Notes: generated from the letters alone by a model not told the origin. A stretch of DNA of 64,000 bases from Campanula takesimana (GCA_026119855.1 JAOWBW010000383.1:806001-870000), one strand, 5' to 3'; shown: positions 1 to 10,836, counted from the first letter of the stretch. Numbers and translations are program-made.

Positions 1-885
1 ACTAAGTGTCGGTGAAAAGGGAAGGGTGGCAAGAAGGTGATTACTTGCAACAACTGTGGGAAGAAGGGACACTATCAAAATAGATGTCCAGAGTGGCCGC
101 GCGGTAAGAAGGAATTAAATGTTGCTGAGGATATAGCGGATGCATTAACCTTAGGTGGGAGCAGTCCAACGGATTCGTGGGTCTTAGATTCGGGCGCGAC
201 GTTTCATTCGTGCACTAGTGAAGAGGGGATGGAGCAGTACGTTCCGGGCGATTTTGGGGTTGTTCATCTTGCAGATAATAATCCGGTCAAGATCGTTGGA
301 AAAGGGGTTGTTTGGGTCAAAGGGACGAATGGGACTGTATTGCAGCTACGTGAAGTGCGACATATTCCAGACTTGAAGAGGAACTTGATTTCCATAAGGC
401 AACTCGATAAAGAAGGTTGTGTGGTGACCTTTGGTTGTGGAACATGGAAAGTAAACCGAGGAGCTAGCTTGGTAGCTCGAGGCGGTATGGAAAATATGTT
501 GTATACCACATACAACATGGTTCGTTGGGGGAAACGAGGAGACATCCCAATGATGGATGGTGTGGCCGAGATCCCCATGGTGGGAGAAATATCACTAAAC
601 GGTATGTTGGTAGGAAATTGATGTCAGAAGCCGGCCGGCGAAGTGCCAATTTGACTAACATAGGAGCGGGATCTAGAACAGTGATGCGATGGGTTGCAAA
701 GAACACACAGAAGTCCCAAGCTTGTGACTGTGTGAGGCATGAGGATTCGCAATGTTCAAGATTGATAGTCAGTAAGAAAGTGAGCGGTGATGTGCAGGGA
801 GGATTACTAGGAGTGAAGACTCGGAGCATTGAAGGACCCGCAGATATGTTGAAGCTTCGCTCGGCTTCAACTCACTTGGAGAACT
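1..885 (+). pseudogene. Copia gag zinc knuckle / protease fragment of the outer element
   Basis: This is the interior of a Ty1/copia element that begins left of the window. One frame (about 37-621) carries a CCHC zinc knuckle, CNNCGKKGHYQNRC (nt 46-87), typical of Gag binding to element RNA. About 100 nt later comes an aspartic-protease signature, DSGATFHSC (about 187-213), followed by sequence resembling the pre-integrase region. A stop lies in frame at 13-15, so the knuckle is cut off from upstream Gag. After 621 another frame is open to about 885 and ends in residues resembling a copia C-terminal tail (PADMLKLRSAS). Integrase and reverse transcriptase are not recognisable between the two parts. 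I infer an internally deleted, non-autonomous copy. The class is well supported; the last 250 nt are less certain. Confidence 0.72.
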
Positions 886-1007
886 AGACAAAGGGGCCGG
901 GCGCTACCAAGGTCAGTTAGGCACTGACAGAAGAACATGTGTTTATTGGAAGTCATTCTCTTGGGTGGGAGTTTGACGAGGCTATCACGAGGATTGGTTT
1001 AGTCTCC

Positions 1008-1018
1008 AGGTGGGAGAT
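1008..1018 (+). other. Polypurine tract of the outer copia element
   Basis: The purine-rich stretch AGGTGGGAGAT lies directly before the TGTTG start of an LTR. This is the usual plant copia plus-strand primer site and it fixes the element as plus-oriented. Confidence 0.75.
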
Positions 1019-1107
1019 TGTTGAGTTGTGGAGTCAAAACCGTGAAGAAAGGAGTCAAACCCGCGAAGAAGCGAGGAGTCGAGACCGAGACGGAATGAGA
1101 AGTAAGA

Positions 1108-1139
1108 TCCGGCCGGACCTACACAAGAATCCGACCGGA
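1108..1139. repeat. Two GC-rich dyads 22 bp apart
   Basis: TCCGGCCGGA (1108-1117) and TCCGACCGGA (1130-1139) are inverted repeats with 4-bp arms around a 2-bp centre. Their starts are exactly 22 bp apart. They sit in the U3 part of the outer copia LTR. The same spacing recurs in other elements of the window. Confidence 0.7.
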
Positions 1140-1382
1140 CCAACTTCTTGTGCGTGCTTAGGAATTGTGTTGGAAAAGGATTTGGTTTCCTTTTTCCAAT
1201 AGGTTGCTCCTGTGTGTGGTGTCCCATTTAATGAGGATTCTAGTATCCTTATTTAATTTGGTGTCTCTGCGTGGGTAAAAGTAGAAAAGGAATTGTTTTC
1301 CTTTGTTCACCTTGTCTCCTTATAGTAACTGTACTCCCTTCGTGTTAATTAGTTTTAGTTTAGGTTTTGGACTTGGAACTCT

Positions 1383-1390
1383 ATATAAAT
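1383..1390 (+). promoter_or_regulatory. TATA box of the outer copia LTR
   Basis: TATATAAA lies about 365 bp into the LTR, in the orientation of the element. This is a normal position for the RNA polymerase II promoter of a plant LTR. Confidence 0.6.
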
Positions 1391-1459
1391 CAAGTGATAG
1401 TCATAAACACAATTGTAACATCAGAGAAAATATTAGTGGAATATTTTTTGGCTTGGTAG

Positions 1460-1934
1460 TGTTGGGACATGGCTTGCAACACAAGTCATTTAGTAATTCC
1501 ATACATGAAATCATACCTATAATGTTAATATAAAGTGTAGTGAATTAAAATAATGTGTAGAATTCTTGGATGTAATATTACCTATTTTGATGGGCAAAGT
1601 GGTAATTTAACATCACTAAAGGTTGAAAGGGTGTAGTCCCTAAATGAGGTGCCTTTTGGTTTCATATATAAATGGTTCTCCATCAACCCTAGAAATCACT
1701 ACATTCATTTTATTTTCTCTCCTAAATAATCTTCATATTGCTAGAGACATTAGAGAGAAAAGGCACAATCATTTAGAAGAACTCCGTCCCTTAATTCTTC
1801 TTCTTCTTCTTATTCTCCCTACAACATCTGTAATGGATTCAACAGGTATTATTTCGCTTCCGCCTTCATCTTCTTCCTCATTCTTATTCTGAAAATGAGC
1901 GTGGCATTCAGGGATATAAAGAATTGTTCCAACA
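1460..1934 (+). repeat. 5' LTR of the nested copia element
   Basis: This 475-bp LTR has perfect terminal TGTTGG/CCAACA repeats. It differs from the 3' copy at only a handful of positions by eye (for example C/G near 1500, one extra T, and two extra C). A TATATAAA box lies at 1665-1672. Confidence 0.93.
1665..1672 (+). promoter_or_regulatory. LTR TATA box
   Basis: TATATAAA in the 5' LTR is conserved in the 3' LTR at 7317-7324. It is the likely core promoter for the element transcript. Confidence 0.6.
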
Positions 1935-1936
1935 AT

Positions 1937-1948
1937 TGGTATCAGAGC
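1937..1948 (+). other. Primer binding site, initiator tRNA-Met type
   Basis: TGGTATCAGAGC starts two bases after the LTR end. It matches the 3' end of plant initiator tRNA-Met, the usual primer for copia reverse transcription. Confidence 0.85.
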
Positions 1949-2354
1949 CCCGTTCATTTTGGTTTAAGTTTGGGTTCTTCTTTAGGAAAGTTTTGTACTT
2001 TCAATTTGATTCATTTTCCCTGTTGAATCATTAAGTTTTAATGTTGATTAAGGACTCTAATTCGTTCATAGAGTACTGATAATCATCATCTAAAATTCAG
2101 AAAATGGTTTGAAAGTATTTTGTTCATTAAATTAAAATGGTTCAAGTTAGACTATCCATTCATAACATGGTTTTATGTTTTAAGTGCATACCATGTGGAT
2201 CTACTTACTTGATTCCATTAATTTTAAAAGCAAGATTACTAAATAACATGGTTTTATGTTTTAAGTACATACCATGTGGATCTACTTGTTATTCATGCCT
2301 TTTGGGACAAAATATGGAAAAAGTGCAGCAAAAATGCATGAAACGGTGGCTTTA

Positions 2355-2522
2355 GCCCGGTCGGGTATTATGTTCCGCCCGGTCGGGTCTTATGTTCTGC
2401 CCGGTCGGACCTCAAGAAAAGACCCGGTAGGACTAAATGTGTTTGCCCGGTCGGGTCTTTGGTTCCGCCCGGTCGGGCATTGTATGTTGCCCGGTCGGGT
2501 ATTAGGCATTGCCCGGTCGCGC
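2355..2522. repeat. Eight-unit 22-bp-phased GC dyad array in the leader
   Basis: Eight copies of a 12-bp unit, consensus GCCCGGTCGGGT (arms CCCG/CGGG around GT), start at 2355, 2377, 2399, 2421, 2445, 2467, 2489 and 2511. The steps are 22, 22, 22, 24, 22, 22 and 22. The spacers are 10 nt (one is 12) and differ in sequence (for example ATTATGTTCC, CTCAAGAAAA, ATTAGGCATT), so this is not a simple tandem duplication. Unit 4 is degenerate (GACCCGGTAGGA). The array sits about 420 nt after the 5' LTR, upstream of the gag remnant, in otherwise AT-rich DNA. Confidence 0.9.
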
Positions 2523-3638
2523 ATATTCACAGGATTTTTGCCTTTTTCAAGATGTTGCACAATTTTGTTTCCCCTTTTGAACAAAACCATAATTATTTTC
2601 AAACCATAAAGTCCTTGATTAATTATATGCTTTGACAATTTTATTCATTGTTTAAATAATATTGTCGCCTAAGTGATTTACGTTATTTAAACCCTAAAAT
2701 TGTAAAGTGTTGGATGTTTAAGTTGATATGTGAATGGCTTGAATTTTCCAAAGAAGATCTTGACATTTGACTAAACTTGGGCATTCATGTGGTAACAAGT
2801 AAAATAAACATTAGGTTATTTTCTTAGGTACTTATGTCGGCCCAAAGGAAGATTAAGTATTTATTAAAATATAAGTTCAAATTACTTGTTGCCTAAGGCA
2901 ATCATTTATGAGTCAACTCGCAATCCAAAGATTACTTTTGATGTCATGTTGATTGTCTTCTTGATGAATTTCATTGATATAATTGATCATTATTTATTGT
3001 GTAGTTTCTTATTTATGTTTTGTATTCATTCTTGTTCTCAAAATTACAACAAATTTGTTTATTGCTTCATCTGTAATTACTGCTATGAGTACCGTTGCAA
3101 TGTGAGACTAATTATAAAACTTGGAAAACAAATAATTATAATCTTGGGCTATATAGAACTCGCATTAAGGGATCCGTTTATCTTCTTATTGCTTGGGTGC
3201 TGAGAAGTGACACGCTCTAACCGCGTAAGCCTAATGATCATAAAGAATATTGTCCCGGAGACCTTTTGGACGGTGTCTCCGAGGATATTGATGCTACAAA
3301 CATTCCTTGATACCCCTGAGGAAACTTGTTTCCATAAGGTATAAAGGGTACCGGGAATTTAAGGGAGTACATTTTAGAAATAGTTCATCTATTGACGAAA
3401 CGAAAAGGCACTTAAGTTAAGGATATCAGATGATATTCTTGTGCATTTAGTTTTAATATTTCTTCCTTGGTTTGGTTGCTTTGAAGTGACCTATCAATGT
3501 CAAAAGGACAAGTGAAATATTAATGAATTACTTTCACTTATGACACAAGAAAAAGATAAGTTAAGAATAATTTAGAACTAAAGGTACTCATTTAGCATCT
3601 ACCTTTTCTCATGGGACAAGAGAAGAGGGAAAGAAACT

Positions 3639-6600
3639 GTGGTTACAAGTAAAAAGAAGCTTAAGGGATCATCTCATGATCATAAAGAAAAGAAATGTTT
3701 CTTTTGCAAGGACCTTACTAACATGAAGTTCGATTATCCTAAGTCTCACGCTTGGCGTGAGAGGTATATCATTTGGTCTTGTTTGTATTGTATTAAGGCT
3801 AATTTGGTTTCAGTTCCTACATTTACATGGTGATTGGATTTTGGTGCAACCAATCACATAAGGATGTTCAAGTAGGATTGCCTAAATTACCGAAGACCTA
3901 GTAAAGATGAAGAAATTCATCTATATGGAAACTAGGAATCCGGTTAGAGTTATAGGCATAATGATCATTTAAATTATTGTTAAGTACTAAGTATTATTTT
4001 GTATTAAATAATATATTTATTGTACTATCATTTAAATGGAATTATGATATTTATCACAATATTGGACAAGGAAGATCACTCTTGTTCATTAATAATAAGT
4101 GTGATCTTTATTTTAATTCCAAAGGTTGTTGGCACTAGTACTTTGTCAAGTATTCTTTCTTCACTTGACATTATTCAAACAATAAATGTGTCCCTTAATA
4201 ATGAAACCAAAACTAGAAAGCAAAAGTTATCAAGTAAATCTTATTTTATTTTTCATTAAGGCATAGGCATTTGGGTCATATTTCCAAAAGGAAAATTGAT
4301 AAGCTTATGTTAAAGACAATCTTAAACAAACTTGATATTTTGGAAAATACTTTTGCATTAAATGCCTTAAAGGAAATTTACAAACATTAAAAGAATAGTA
4401 TTCTCGAGAGTATCAAGTGTCTTTAAAACTAATACATATGAACATTGTGGGCCATTCATTATTCCTTCGTGAAAAGGTCAACAATAGTTATTACGTTTAT
4501 AAATGACTACTCTCAATATGGATGCATTTATTACTTCATGCAAAGACTCAAGTTATAGACGTTTTCAAGTCTTATGAGGTCAAAGTTGGAAATCAATTTT
4601 GAAAGACTATTAAGAACATTAGGTCCAATCATGATAGAGTATATCATGGTTGGAATGATTGTTAAAGGGAACAACGTCTAGGTCCTTTTTACTCGCTATT
4701 TTGAAGAGTGTGGGATTGTCTCCATCTACATTAAGCCGGGTACGCCTAGCATGAATGATGTACACAATAGACATGATAAAATCCTTAAAGAAATGGTAAT
4801 AAGCATGTTTTGTGCTTCTTTTACCTCACTCATTATGGGCGATACATTAAAACCGCAGCCCTTATTCTCATTAAAGCTCCCTCTAAGCTACTAATAAAAA
4901 CCCTTTATGATTTTGGGACGAATAAGGAACACGTCCTTAAATCATCTTCATTTATGGGGTTGTCTAACATAAGGGTAGACCTTATAAGTCTACTAAGGGC
5001 AAGTTAGACATAAGATTGTTAGTAGTTATTCATGAGGTTAGCCGAAAGATCTAGGGGATATATAAATTTTACAACCCGAAAATTTGAACATTTTGAAACG
5101 AGAAAAGCTATGTTCTTTGAGGATGTTGAATTTAGTGGGAGATTAGGTGTAATATTTTGAATTTGGAAAAAAAGAGGCATCCATTTCTTCACCTCTTCCA
5201 TAAGTTCCAATTGGATTTCAAATTTTGTACTTGATATTCAAGAAGAACATACAATTCAAAATAAATATGGTTTCCCTATAAATATTGAACAACATGAAAA
5301 TGTTGATCATAAGAAGGAAATTCAACAACCTCAGAATTAGTAAGAACCGGTGCCCTTAAAGAGATACAATAGAGTAAGAAGGATTGCAATACCAGATAAT
5401 TATGAGATGTATCTTATTGAGAAATTAAGGACACGTAGGTTTAGTGGGAGATGAGCCATTCATCTACCATAAAGCCATTAATAGTCCTAATTCTCATAAG
5501 TAGATTAATACCATATATAAAGAGTTGAAATCTATGAAAGATAACAACTTTTGGGATCTTTTTACATTACCTAAAGATGTGAAACCTATAAATGGGTCTT
5601 TAAGACATAAAAGGATTCACAAAAGTAATGTTGAAATATATAAAGACCCATCTAGTTGCTAAAGAATTTTCAACTCATAAGAAAGGCATTAATTATCAAG
5701 AAAGAAACATTTCCCGGTATCTTCTAAAAACCCTGTTAAAATCATTATGGCACTAGTAGCAATTTGTGTCTTAAGCTTCATCAAATGGATATTAAGAGAA
5801 CTTTTCTTAATGGAGACATTAAGCAAACTATCTATATGGAGAAATTCATTTATGACTTAAGCAAACTTCTCATTAATTGTATTTAGAATTTAATCAAGTT
5901 ATTTTTTCATTTGGTTTGAAATGAATCTTGATAAATATTGTGTATACCATAAGTTCAGTGAGAGTAAAAATTATAATTTTAGTCTTATATGTGGGTAAAA
6001 TTTGCTTGCTAGTAATGTTTTAAACCTTAATAAGGAAACTAAGAAATTTCTTTGGAATGAAAATTCTTGGTGAGGCATCCTTTTGTATTAGGAATCCAAG
6101 TTCACTGTGAGTATTCACGGAGTATTTTGAGATTATCACAAAAGGCCTATATATAAAAGGTATTACAAAATGTATAGCATGCAAAACTATAAACCACTTG
6201 ACACCCCTAATTTTAAAGGAGACATGCTTAGTCTCAAACAATGTCCTAAAGTTAATTATGAATCCAAGTATATAGAAAATATCCCTCTTTGCATCAGCAG
6301 TAAGAAAGCTTAATAAATGCGTAAGTCTTGCATTCAATGTTGGGATGCTTGATCAATACCAAAGCAATCCAGAAAGAACATTAAGTAGTAGCCAAAAGAA
6401 TGATATAGTATTTACAAAACACAAAGATCTACATGCCTATTTTTAATCGGATAATCTTGAGATCATTTGGTATTCCGATATTTGTTAAAATTACATGGCT
6501 ACATAAGTTTTAATGGACTGTGATTTGTCAAAACAAGTGTCGAAAGACCAATTAAGATATGACTATCCGGTAGCAGTTCCGTACTCTAACAAAAGGTTTA

Positions 6601-6700
6601 TGGATTTAGACATTAAATATCTTGTTATAAAGAAAATAGTACAAAATGAACAGAGAAATACAACTTATTAGAACAAACTCCATAATTTAACGGATCCATT
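3639..6700 (+). pseudogene. Decayed copia gag-pol
   Basis: Recognisable pieces appear in the copia order, in shifting plus-strand frames. A broken zinc knuckle (CFFCKDLTNMKFDYPK, near 3695) lacks its histidine and last cysteine. A protease-like DFGATNHI lies near 3839. Integrase core remnants lie near 4440-4560 (sequence resembling CGPF and DYSQYGC) and 4740-4930 (MNDV; an alternative reading near 4850). The start of reverse transcriptase (ELKSMKDNNFWDL) is near 5525, and MDIKRTFLNGDIKQTIYM near 5784. The RNase H end is barely visible near 6600. Many stops and indels interrupt it, so no product is expected. Confidence 0.75.
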
Positions 6701-7100
6701 TATGAAACGTTATCATCTCTAGTGTTTCACGAGCATGTTGCTCATATGGGTGTAACAATTTGATAACATTTAATTTAGTGGGAGTTTTGTGTTGTACTTC
6801 ATTAATTGTTCTATTATTTTTGATCTCATTTGGTTAAGTTGGACTAGTTGGAAGAATATGTATATATTCATTATGATTCCATGCTACACATCTATACTTT
6901 TGATCTATGTCATTTAGTTGGATTTGTATACGTGATTATTGTGGGTTTAGTTGCGAATCAATTACAACGACTGCCCCTTTAGTCCTATACTTGTATGACT
7001 AATGGACGAGATTGTTATAAATGACAATAAAGTGCGCACATTAGGGTTGTCATTTGTGTTATATTTATGATTTAAAGGAAGGACTTTGTTTTGCAACCCA

Positions 7101-7110
7101 AGTGGGAGAT
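7101..7110 (+). other. Polypurine tract of the nested copia element
   Basis: AGTGGGAGAT lies immediately before the 3' LTR start at 7111 and is nearly the same as that of the outer copia element. Confidence 0.75.
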
Positions 7111-7587
7111 TGTTGGGACATGGCTTGCAACACAAGTCATTTAGTAATTCGATACATGAAATCATACCTATAATGTTAATATAAAGTGTAGTGAATTAAA
7201 ATAATGTGTAGAATTCCTGGATGTAATATTACCTATTTTTGATGGGCAAAGTGGTAATTTAACATCACTAAAGGTTGAAAGGGTGTAGTCCCTAAATGAG
7301 GTGCCTTTTGGTTTCATATATAAATGGTTCTCCATCAACCCTAGAAATCACTACATTCATTTTATTTTCTCTCCTAAATAATCTTCATATTTCTAGAGAC
7401 ATTAGAGAGAAAAGGCACAATCATTTAGAAGAACTCCGTCCCCTTAATTCTTCTTCTTCTTCTTATTCTCCCTACAACATCTGTAATGGATTCAACAGGT
7501 ATTATTTCGCTTCCGCCTTCATCTTCTTCCTCATTCTTATTCTGAAAATGAGCGTGGCATTCAGGGATATAAAGAATTGTTCCAACA
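7111..7587 (+). repeat. 3' LTR of the nested copia element
   Basis: This 477-bp LTR is near-identical to 1460-1934 and is followed by the GGTAG target-site copy. It retains the TATATAAA box at 7317-7324. Confidence 0.93.
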
Positions 7588-7728
7588 GGTAGCGCCTCCG
7601 GACGTAGTCATTGTTGTGACGAACCGGGTAACAATTCTTGTGTTCTTCTTGATTTTATTTTTCGCTCTTGTTTTGTTTGTTAATCGCTCCATAGATTTGG
7701 GCCTTGACTCTTGATTGAATTCCCAACA
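7588..7728 (+). repeat. Outer copia 3' LTR, right part
   Basis: This stretch begins with the duplicated GGTAG and continues the LTR interrupted at 1459. It ends CCCAACA at 7728, matching the TGTTG start at 1019. The next bases on the right are UGT coding sequence, so the outer element had inserted into that gene. Confidence 0.85.
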
Positions 7729-8749
7729 GAGATATTAGAGTAGGCATATCCTGAATACCCATTTCTGGCAATGAGGGCAAAGTTACCGTAGACATAGAAT
7801 CCACCAAAGGTAGTTTCAAACTACCTTGATACCCGTGCCGGTAGATGGCGCTAACAGTAGCAGACTGGGTTAAAAAAGAAGCCCCTTTGAGTCCGTGCGA
7901 GTGGGCTACTTGAAGAACACATGGCATCATCGAATCATATACAAGAGCACTGACGGGATCGTCAGAGTGACTCAGATTCTGAACGAGTGTAGATAAGTTT
8001 TTTGGAAACTCGATATCAAAACGCTTGAAGTAAGCTTCCATGGTTGTGGCCGTGTAGCCTTGGGCGGACCTCCCCTCCAATTTCGCCTTTTGGGTTGAGA
8101 GTTCATTTTCCTTTTTCACTTTGGTTGAATTTTATTTTGAATGTAGAATTACTTTGCTCATAAAATGATAGTATTTAATATTATTTTTTTTTCTCAAAAA
8201 GTAATTTTATTTTCAAAACCAAACCTTTAAAATTATTAAAATTTCAAAACCTACGATATATCGTAGTTAGCTTTTGATTTCCCTTTTTTTTTTGTCCTCC
8301 ATATTATATTTATTAAAACACCGGATAATTATAGTATAACGCAAAATATCGTCTAAAATTTCCTATGTTGATCACGTAAAGATAAATATAAGTTGATATT
8401 TTATAATATGTTATAGAGTAAATGACAACTACAACTTAAATTTTTAGTGTAATTTTTTTTCAATTTTTTTTTAGTGTTATTAGTGCACCCGCTGAGCAGA
8501 AGCCCTAGGTCCGCCACTTGGTCTACCCCATCGGAGACATGCTCGATGTTGACTGAGTTGGGGAGTTGACTTTGCATCGATGATGATGAGTCGGAGTTTG
8601 ATGTGGTGATGATCACTAGGGTGACCTTGATGCCTTTTGAGGCAAGGCGTTTAGAGAATTGAAGCATGGGGTTTATGTGACCTTGCAGTGAGGCTGGTAC
8701 CACTAGGAATCCTAGTCTAGGATGTGTGCACTTCCGCTGCTGCGCCCAT
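7729..8749 (-). pseudogene. UGT74-like UDP-glucosyltransferase, broken by two transposons
   Basis: Family-1 glycosyltransferases of this type move glucose from UDP-glucose to small acceptors in the cytosol. Read on the minus strand, the N-terminal segment (about 8517-8730) has the acceptor-side signature QGHINPMLQFSKRLASKG and then EHVSDGVDQ. The next segment (7729-8063) continues with MEAYFKRF, ALVYDSMMPCVLQVAHSHG, YRHGYQGSLKLP and LPEMGIQDMPTL. A 453-bp element at 8064-8516 separates them. Joining across its CTTGG flank restores the frame, so it is an insertion, not an intron. The outer copia LTR truncates the gene after about one third of the normal length, so the UDP-sugar-binding PSPG box is missing. 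The only plausible ATG (8749) is out of frame with the conserved start region, which indicates a further frameshift. Subfamily assignment rests on motif resemblance only. Confidence 0.85.
8064..8516. mobile_element. Short inverted-repeat element inside the UGT coding region
   Basis: The ends are inverted (GCGGACCT on the left, AGGTCCGC on the right) and CTTGG is repeated on both sides (8059-8063 and 8517-8521). The interior is AT-rich with no open frame. Removing the element and one CTTGG joins the two UGT segments in frame. Size and TIRs suggest a non-autonomous DNA element (MITE). I cannot assign a superfamily, and the exact terminus could shift by a base or two because GGCGGACCT also reads as the end. 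Confidence 0.7.
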
Positions 8750-8758
8750 ATTGTCTAC

Positions 8759-8818
8759 TGAGTGTGAGTGTGAGTGTGAGTGTGAGTGCGTGTGTGTGTG
8801 TGTGTGTATATGTGTGTT
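8759..8818. repeat. GT-rich microsatellite
   Basis: GTGTGA-type repeats grade into pure GT repeats, ending about at the edge of the solo LTR. It lies just upstream of the UGT start region. Confidence 0.9.
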
Positions 8819-8819
8819 T

Positions 8820-10375
8820 TGATGGTGTCAAAATTTTGATAGAACAGTGCTTTTGATAGGCTTAATCGCACACCTACAAATTAACCTGGACTAGGTTCTA
8901 AAAATATGTAGTTAGGGACAAGTCCAGAATCGATCCACGAAGAACGGTTATTTATTTACGAACAGTCACTTGACCAGACTGGGGGAAAATTATAATTATT
9001 AAATCCTAAGAACATAAATTAAACTAAATATGAGCAAAAACAATAATTAAAGAATACTTCAGATTTGTTTCTGTCCCCACCTTTTTAATCAATTATCATC
9101 GGTACATCTTTTCACTTTTAACTCTATTCACTTGATCCGAGATTTATTTCAATCTCTGTTTCTTCTTTCAGATTAGTTACTAGCAGTGGCACACTCACTA
9201 GAAACCCTAATTAATGAATTAATCTATCTGGCACAGTCTAGATCGCAAAATTAATTGATTCAAGATTTAAGAAACTAAGATCAAGAACACTTTCTATTTA
9301 TTAAAATAGATAATTGCTTAATTTTACCCTAATCACAATTTACCATGGCACATGCATAAATCATGAAATTGCTACAGTGAAAACCCTAATTCTGGCACAA
9401 AACAGAGAATTCTAGCAAAGATCCAATCACAAAGATAAATAAATTGATCAGGTTTATAAACCCTAGCAACGGATCTAGAATTAAGAACAAGTAAAATTAT
9501 GAATAGAAATCAAATTGTGAAAGAAAAATACCTCAAATTGACAAAAGATGGTTCAAGATTCAAACCCAAAGTTTGAGTTTTAGTTCCTCATATGGAGCTT
9601 TGAAATCTCCATGGAAAAGAAAATAAACCCTAGATCTAAAAAATTGTATAAAGTTGTAGCGAATCCCAAAAATAATCAGGAAAACCTACCTTTAAAACCA
9701 AGAAGAAGTCCTCCTTCAAAAAGGAATTAAAAAGAATAAAGGAAAATAGAAAATAAAGAAAATTAGGGCTGAAATACGCTCCCACGCGCCAGCCACGCGC
9801 CAAGGAAGCCACCAGTCAGCCGCCACGCGCCAGCACGCTGGTCCACACGCCTGGAATAGTCAAAAGCGCACCTGCTACATGCGTTTTCTTCCATCCGGAT
9901 CGTCCCCTTCACGACTCGCGCTCTCATGCACGATTCGTGCCAGTCGTGATCACGACTTCTGCACACGTGCAGATAGCCAGCTTCAAATCCTTCTAAAAAC
10001 GTGCCTGGTACATACGTTTCTTGTTCTGGGCCGCCGGTTTGGGCCTGCTGAGATGGGCCTCGCCTTGTTTCCTTCTTTGGTCTGATTTGGGCTCCTTCTT
10101 CTTCTTTCTTCATTTCTCATCATCAACCTAACAACTATTCTCAAATACTCTTCCGTCCCAATTGACTTTCTTTCATATATTTTGGGAATTATTTTTAACT
10201 AAAAATAAATTACATCGGGCTAAAATATAAAAACACTAAAATGCGCCCGAATTATAAATAAGCCCAAAAATATATATTTGCCCAAAATTACATAAAACTA
10301 AACTAAAATACATAAAAATTATCATTTAAGCATCATAAAATCCTAGGAATAAAGTGTATCAAATCCGTCTCATCA
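8820..10375 (-). repeat. Probable solo LTR (gypsy-like), minus orientation
   Basis: Read on the minus strand, this 1556-bp block starts TGATGAGACGG and ends CACCATCA, complementary TGATG/CATCA termini as in an LTR. Sequence near its minus-strand 3' end (around 8870-8945) resembles the end region of plant Tat/Athila-type gypsy LTRs, from memory. No internal genes, primer site or polypurine tract are attached. The five bases outside each end (TGTTT and ACTTT) do not match well, so a clean solo-LTR origin is not proven. It contains GC-rich units (CCACGCGCC at 9782, 9793 and 9823) and dyads CCAGCACGCTGG (9830) and CTGCACACGTGCAG (9959). Open frames inside are short and look incidental. Confidence 0.5.
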
Positions 10376-10580
10376 ACTTTATCCCCATGGTGGTGGTTGA
10401 CCAATCTGGATCTGAAATTGCAAGTATCCGTAAATACTTGTTTAAAGTTAATTTAAATGGATTACTTTTTGTTTTTAACTTTTTTTGTGCAAGTTAATTT
10501 AAATTTAACATTAATCGCAAGTGGACATAATTTAAGTGTCCCAAAGTAGAATAATCATGATTTTAATTTCAAGTGACATA

Positions 10581-10834
10581 CTCCTCCCACTTTAATTAAT
10601 AAAAATGAGTCTTGACATAAGCATTAAAAAAAAAAAAGATTGAAAACGTGATATGTTTAAGTAGTTGAGTGTGAGAGAAAACATGAGCAGATAATAGTAA
10701 GTGGATAGTTGTTGTGAGTATGTCAAGTGGTCCCACTATTTAGAAAGTATTAAAACATTTTCATTTTGAAACTTTGTAAATTAAAGTAGAAAAACCAAAA
10801 CGTCAATTTTTATAGATTTAAAGGAGGGAGGGAG
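10581..10834. mobile_element. Stowaway-like MITE, diverged copy
   Basis: The 254-bp block begins CTCCTCCCAC and ends GGGAGGGAG, flanked by TA at 10579-10580 and 10835-10836. Interior wording (hyphenated here as GTGGTCC-CACTATT, near 10726) fits the Stowaway (Tc1/mariner) type. It is more diverged than its right-hand neighbour. Confidence 0.65.
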
Positions 10835-10836
10835 TA

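Larger units (their letters stand above)
1019..1459 (+). repeat. Outer copia 3' LTR, left part
   Basis: The LTR starts with TGTTGAG directly after the polypurine tract and runs to 1459, where another copia element has inserted. It resumes after that element and ends ...CCCAACA at 7728, giving an uninterrupted length of roughly 580 bp. A TATATAAA box lies at 1383-1390. Near its start is a short tandem repeat (GGAGTC at 1030, 1051 and 1075). The 5' LTR is outside the window. Confidence 0.85.
1460..7587 (+). mobile_element. Complete copia retrotransposon nested in the outer LTR
   Basis: The element has two near-identical LTRs (1460-1934 and 7111-7587), each starting TGTTGG and ending CCAACA. 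A tRNA-Met-type primer binding site follows the left LTR and a polypurine tract precedes the right one. GGTAG occurs on both sides (1455-1459 and 7588-7592), the 5-bp target-site duplication expected of integrase. It therefore inserted into the outer copia LTR, whose two halves flank it. The interior reads in plus orientation as gag, protease, integrase and reverse transcriptase remnants in the copia order, but stops and frameshifts are everywhere. It could not encode its own proteins, and the similar LTRs imply recent mobilisation in trans. Confidence 0.93.

Noticed and set aside
939..1202. Plus-strand frame of 87 codons
   Set aside because: It spans the polypurine tract and LTR start and is rich in short repeats; it is non-coding LTR sequence.
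2355..2522. CRISPR-like regular array
   Set aside because: The genome is plant, units are 12 bp with 10-nt spacers, and there are no cas genes. It lies in a retrotransposon leader.
8064..8516. An intron in the UGT gene
   Set aside because: The ends are inverted repeats with a duplicated CTTGG, and splice-site GT/AG borders do not coincide with the coding edges.
9763..10113. Minus-strand frame of 116 codons
   Set aside because: Lies in a probable solo LTR, has low-complexity composition from the GC repeats, and no known domain.
10147..10190. Possible third Stowaway end (CTCTTCCGTCCCAATTG)
   Set aside because: No matching right end with TA flank was found, and it lies inside the solo LTR.
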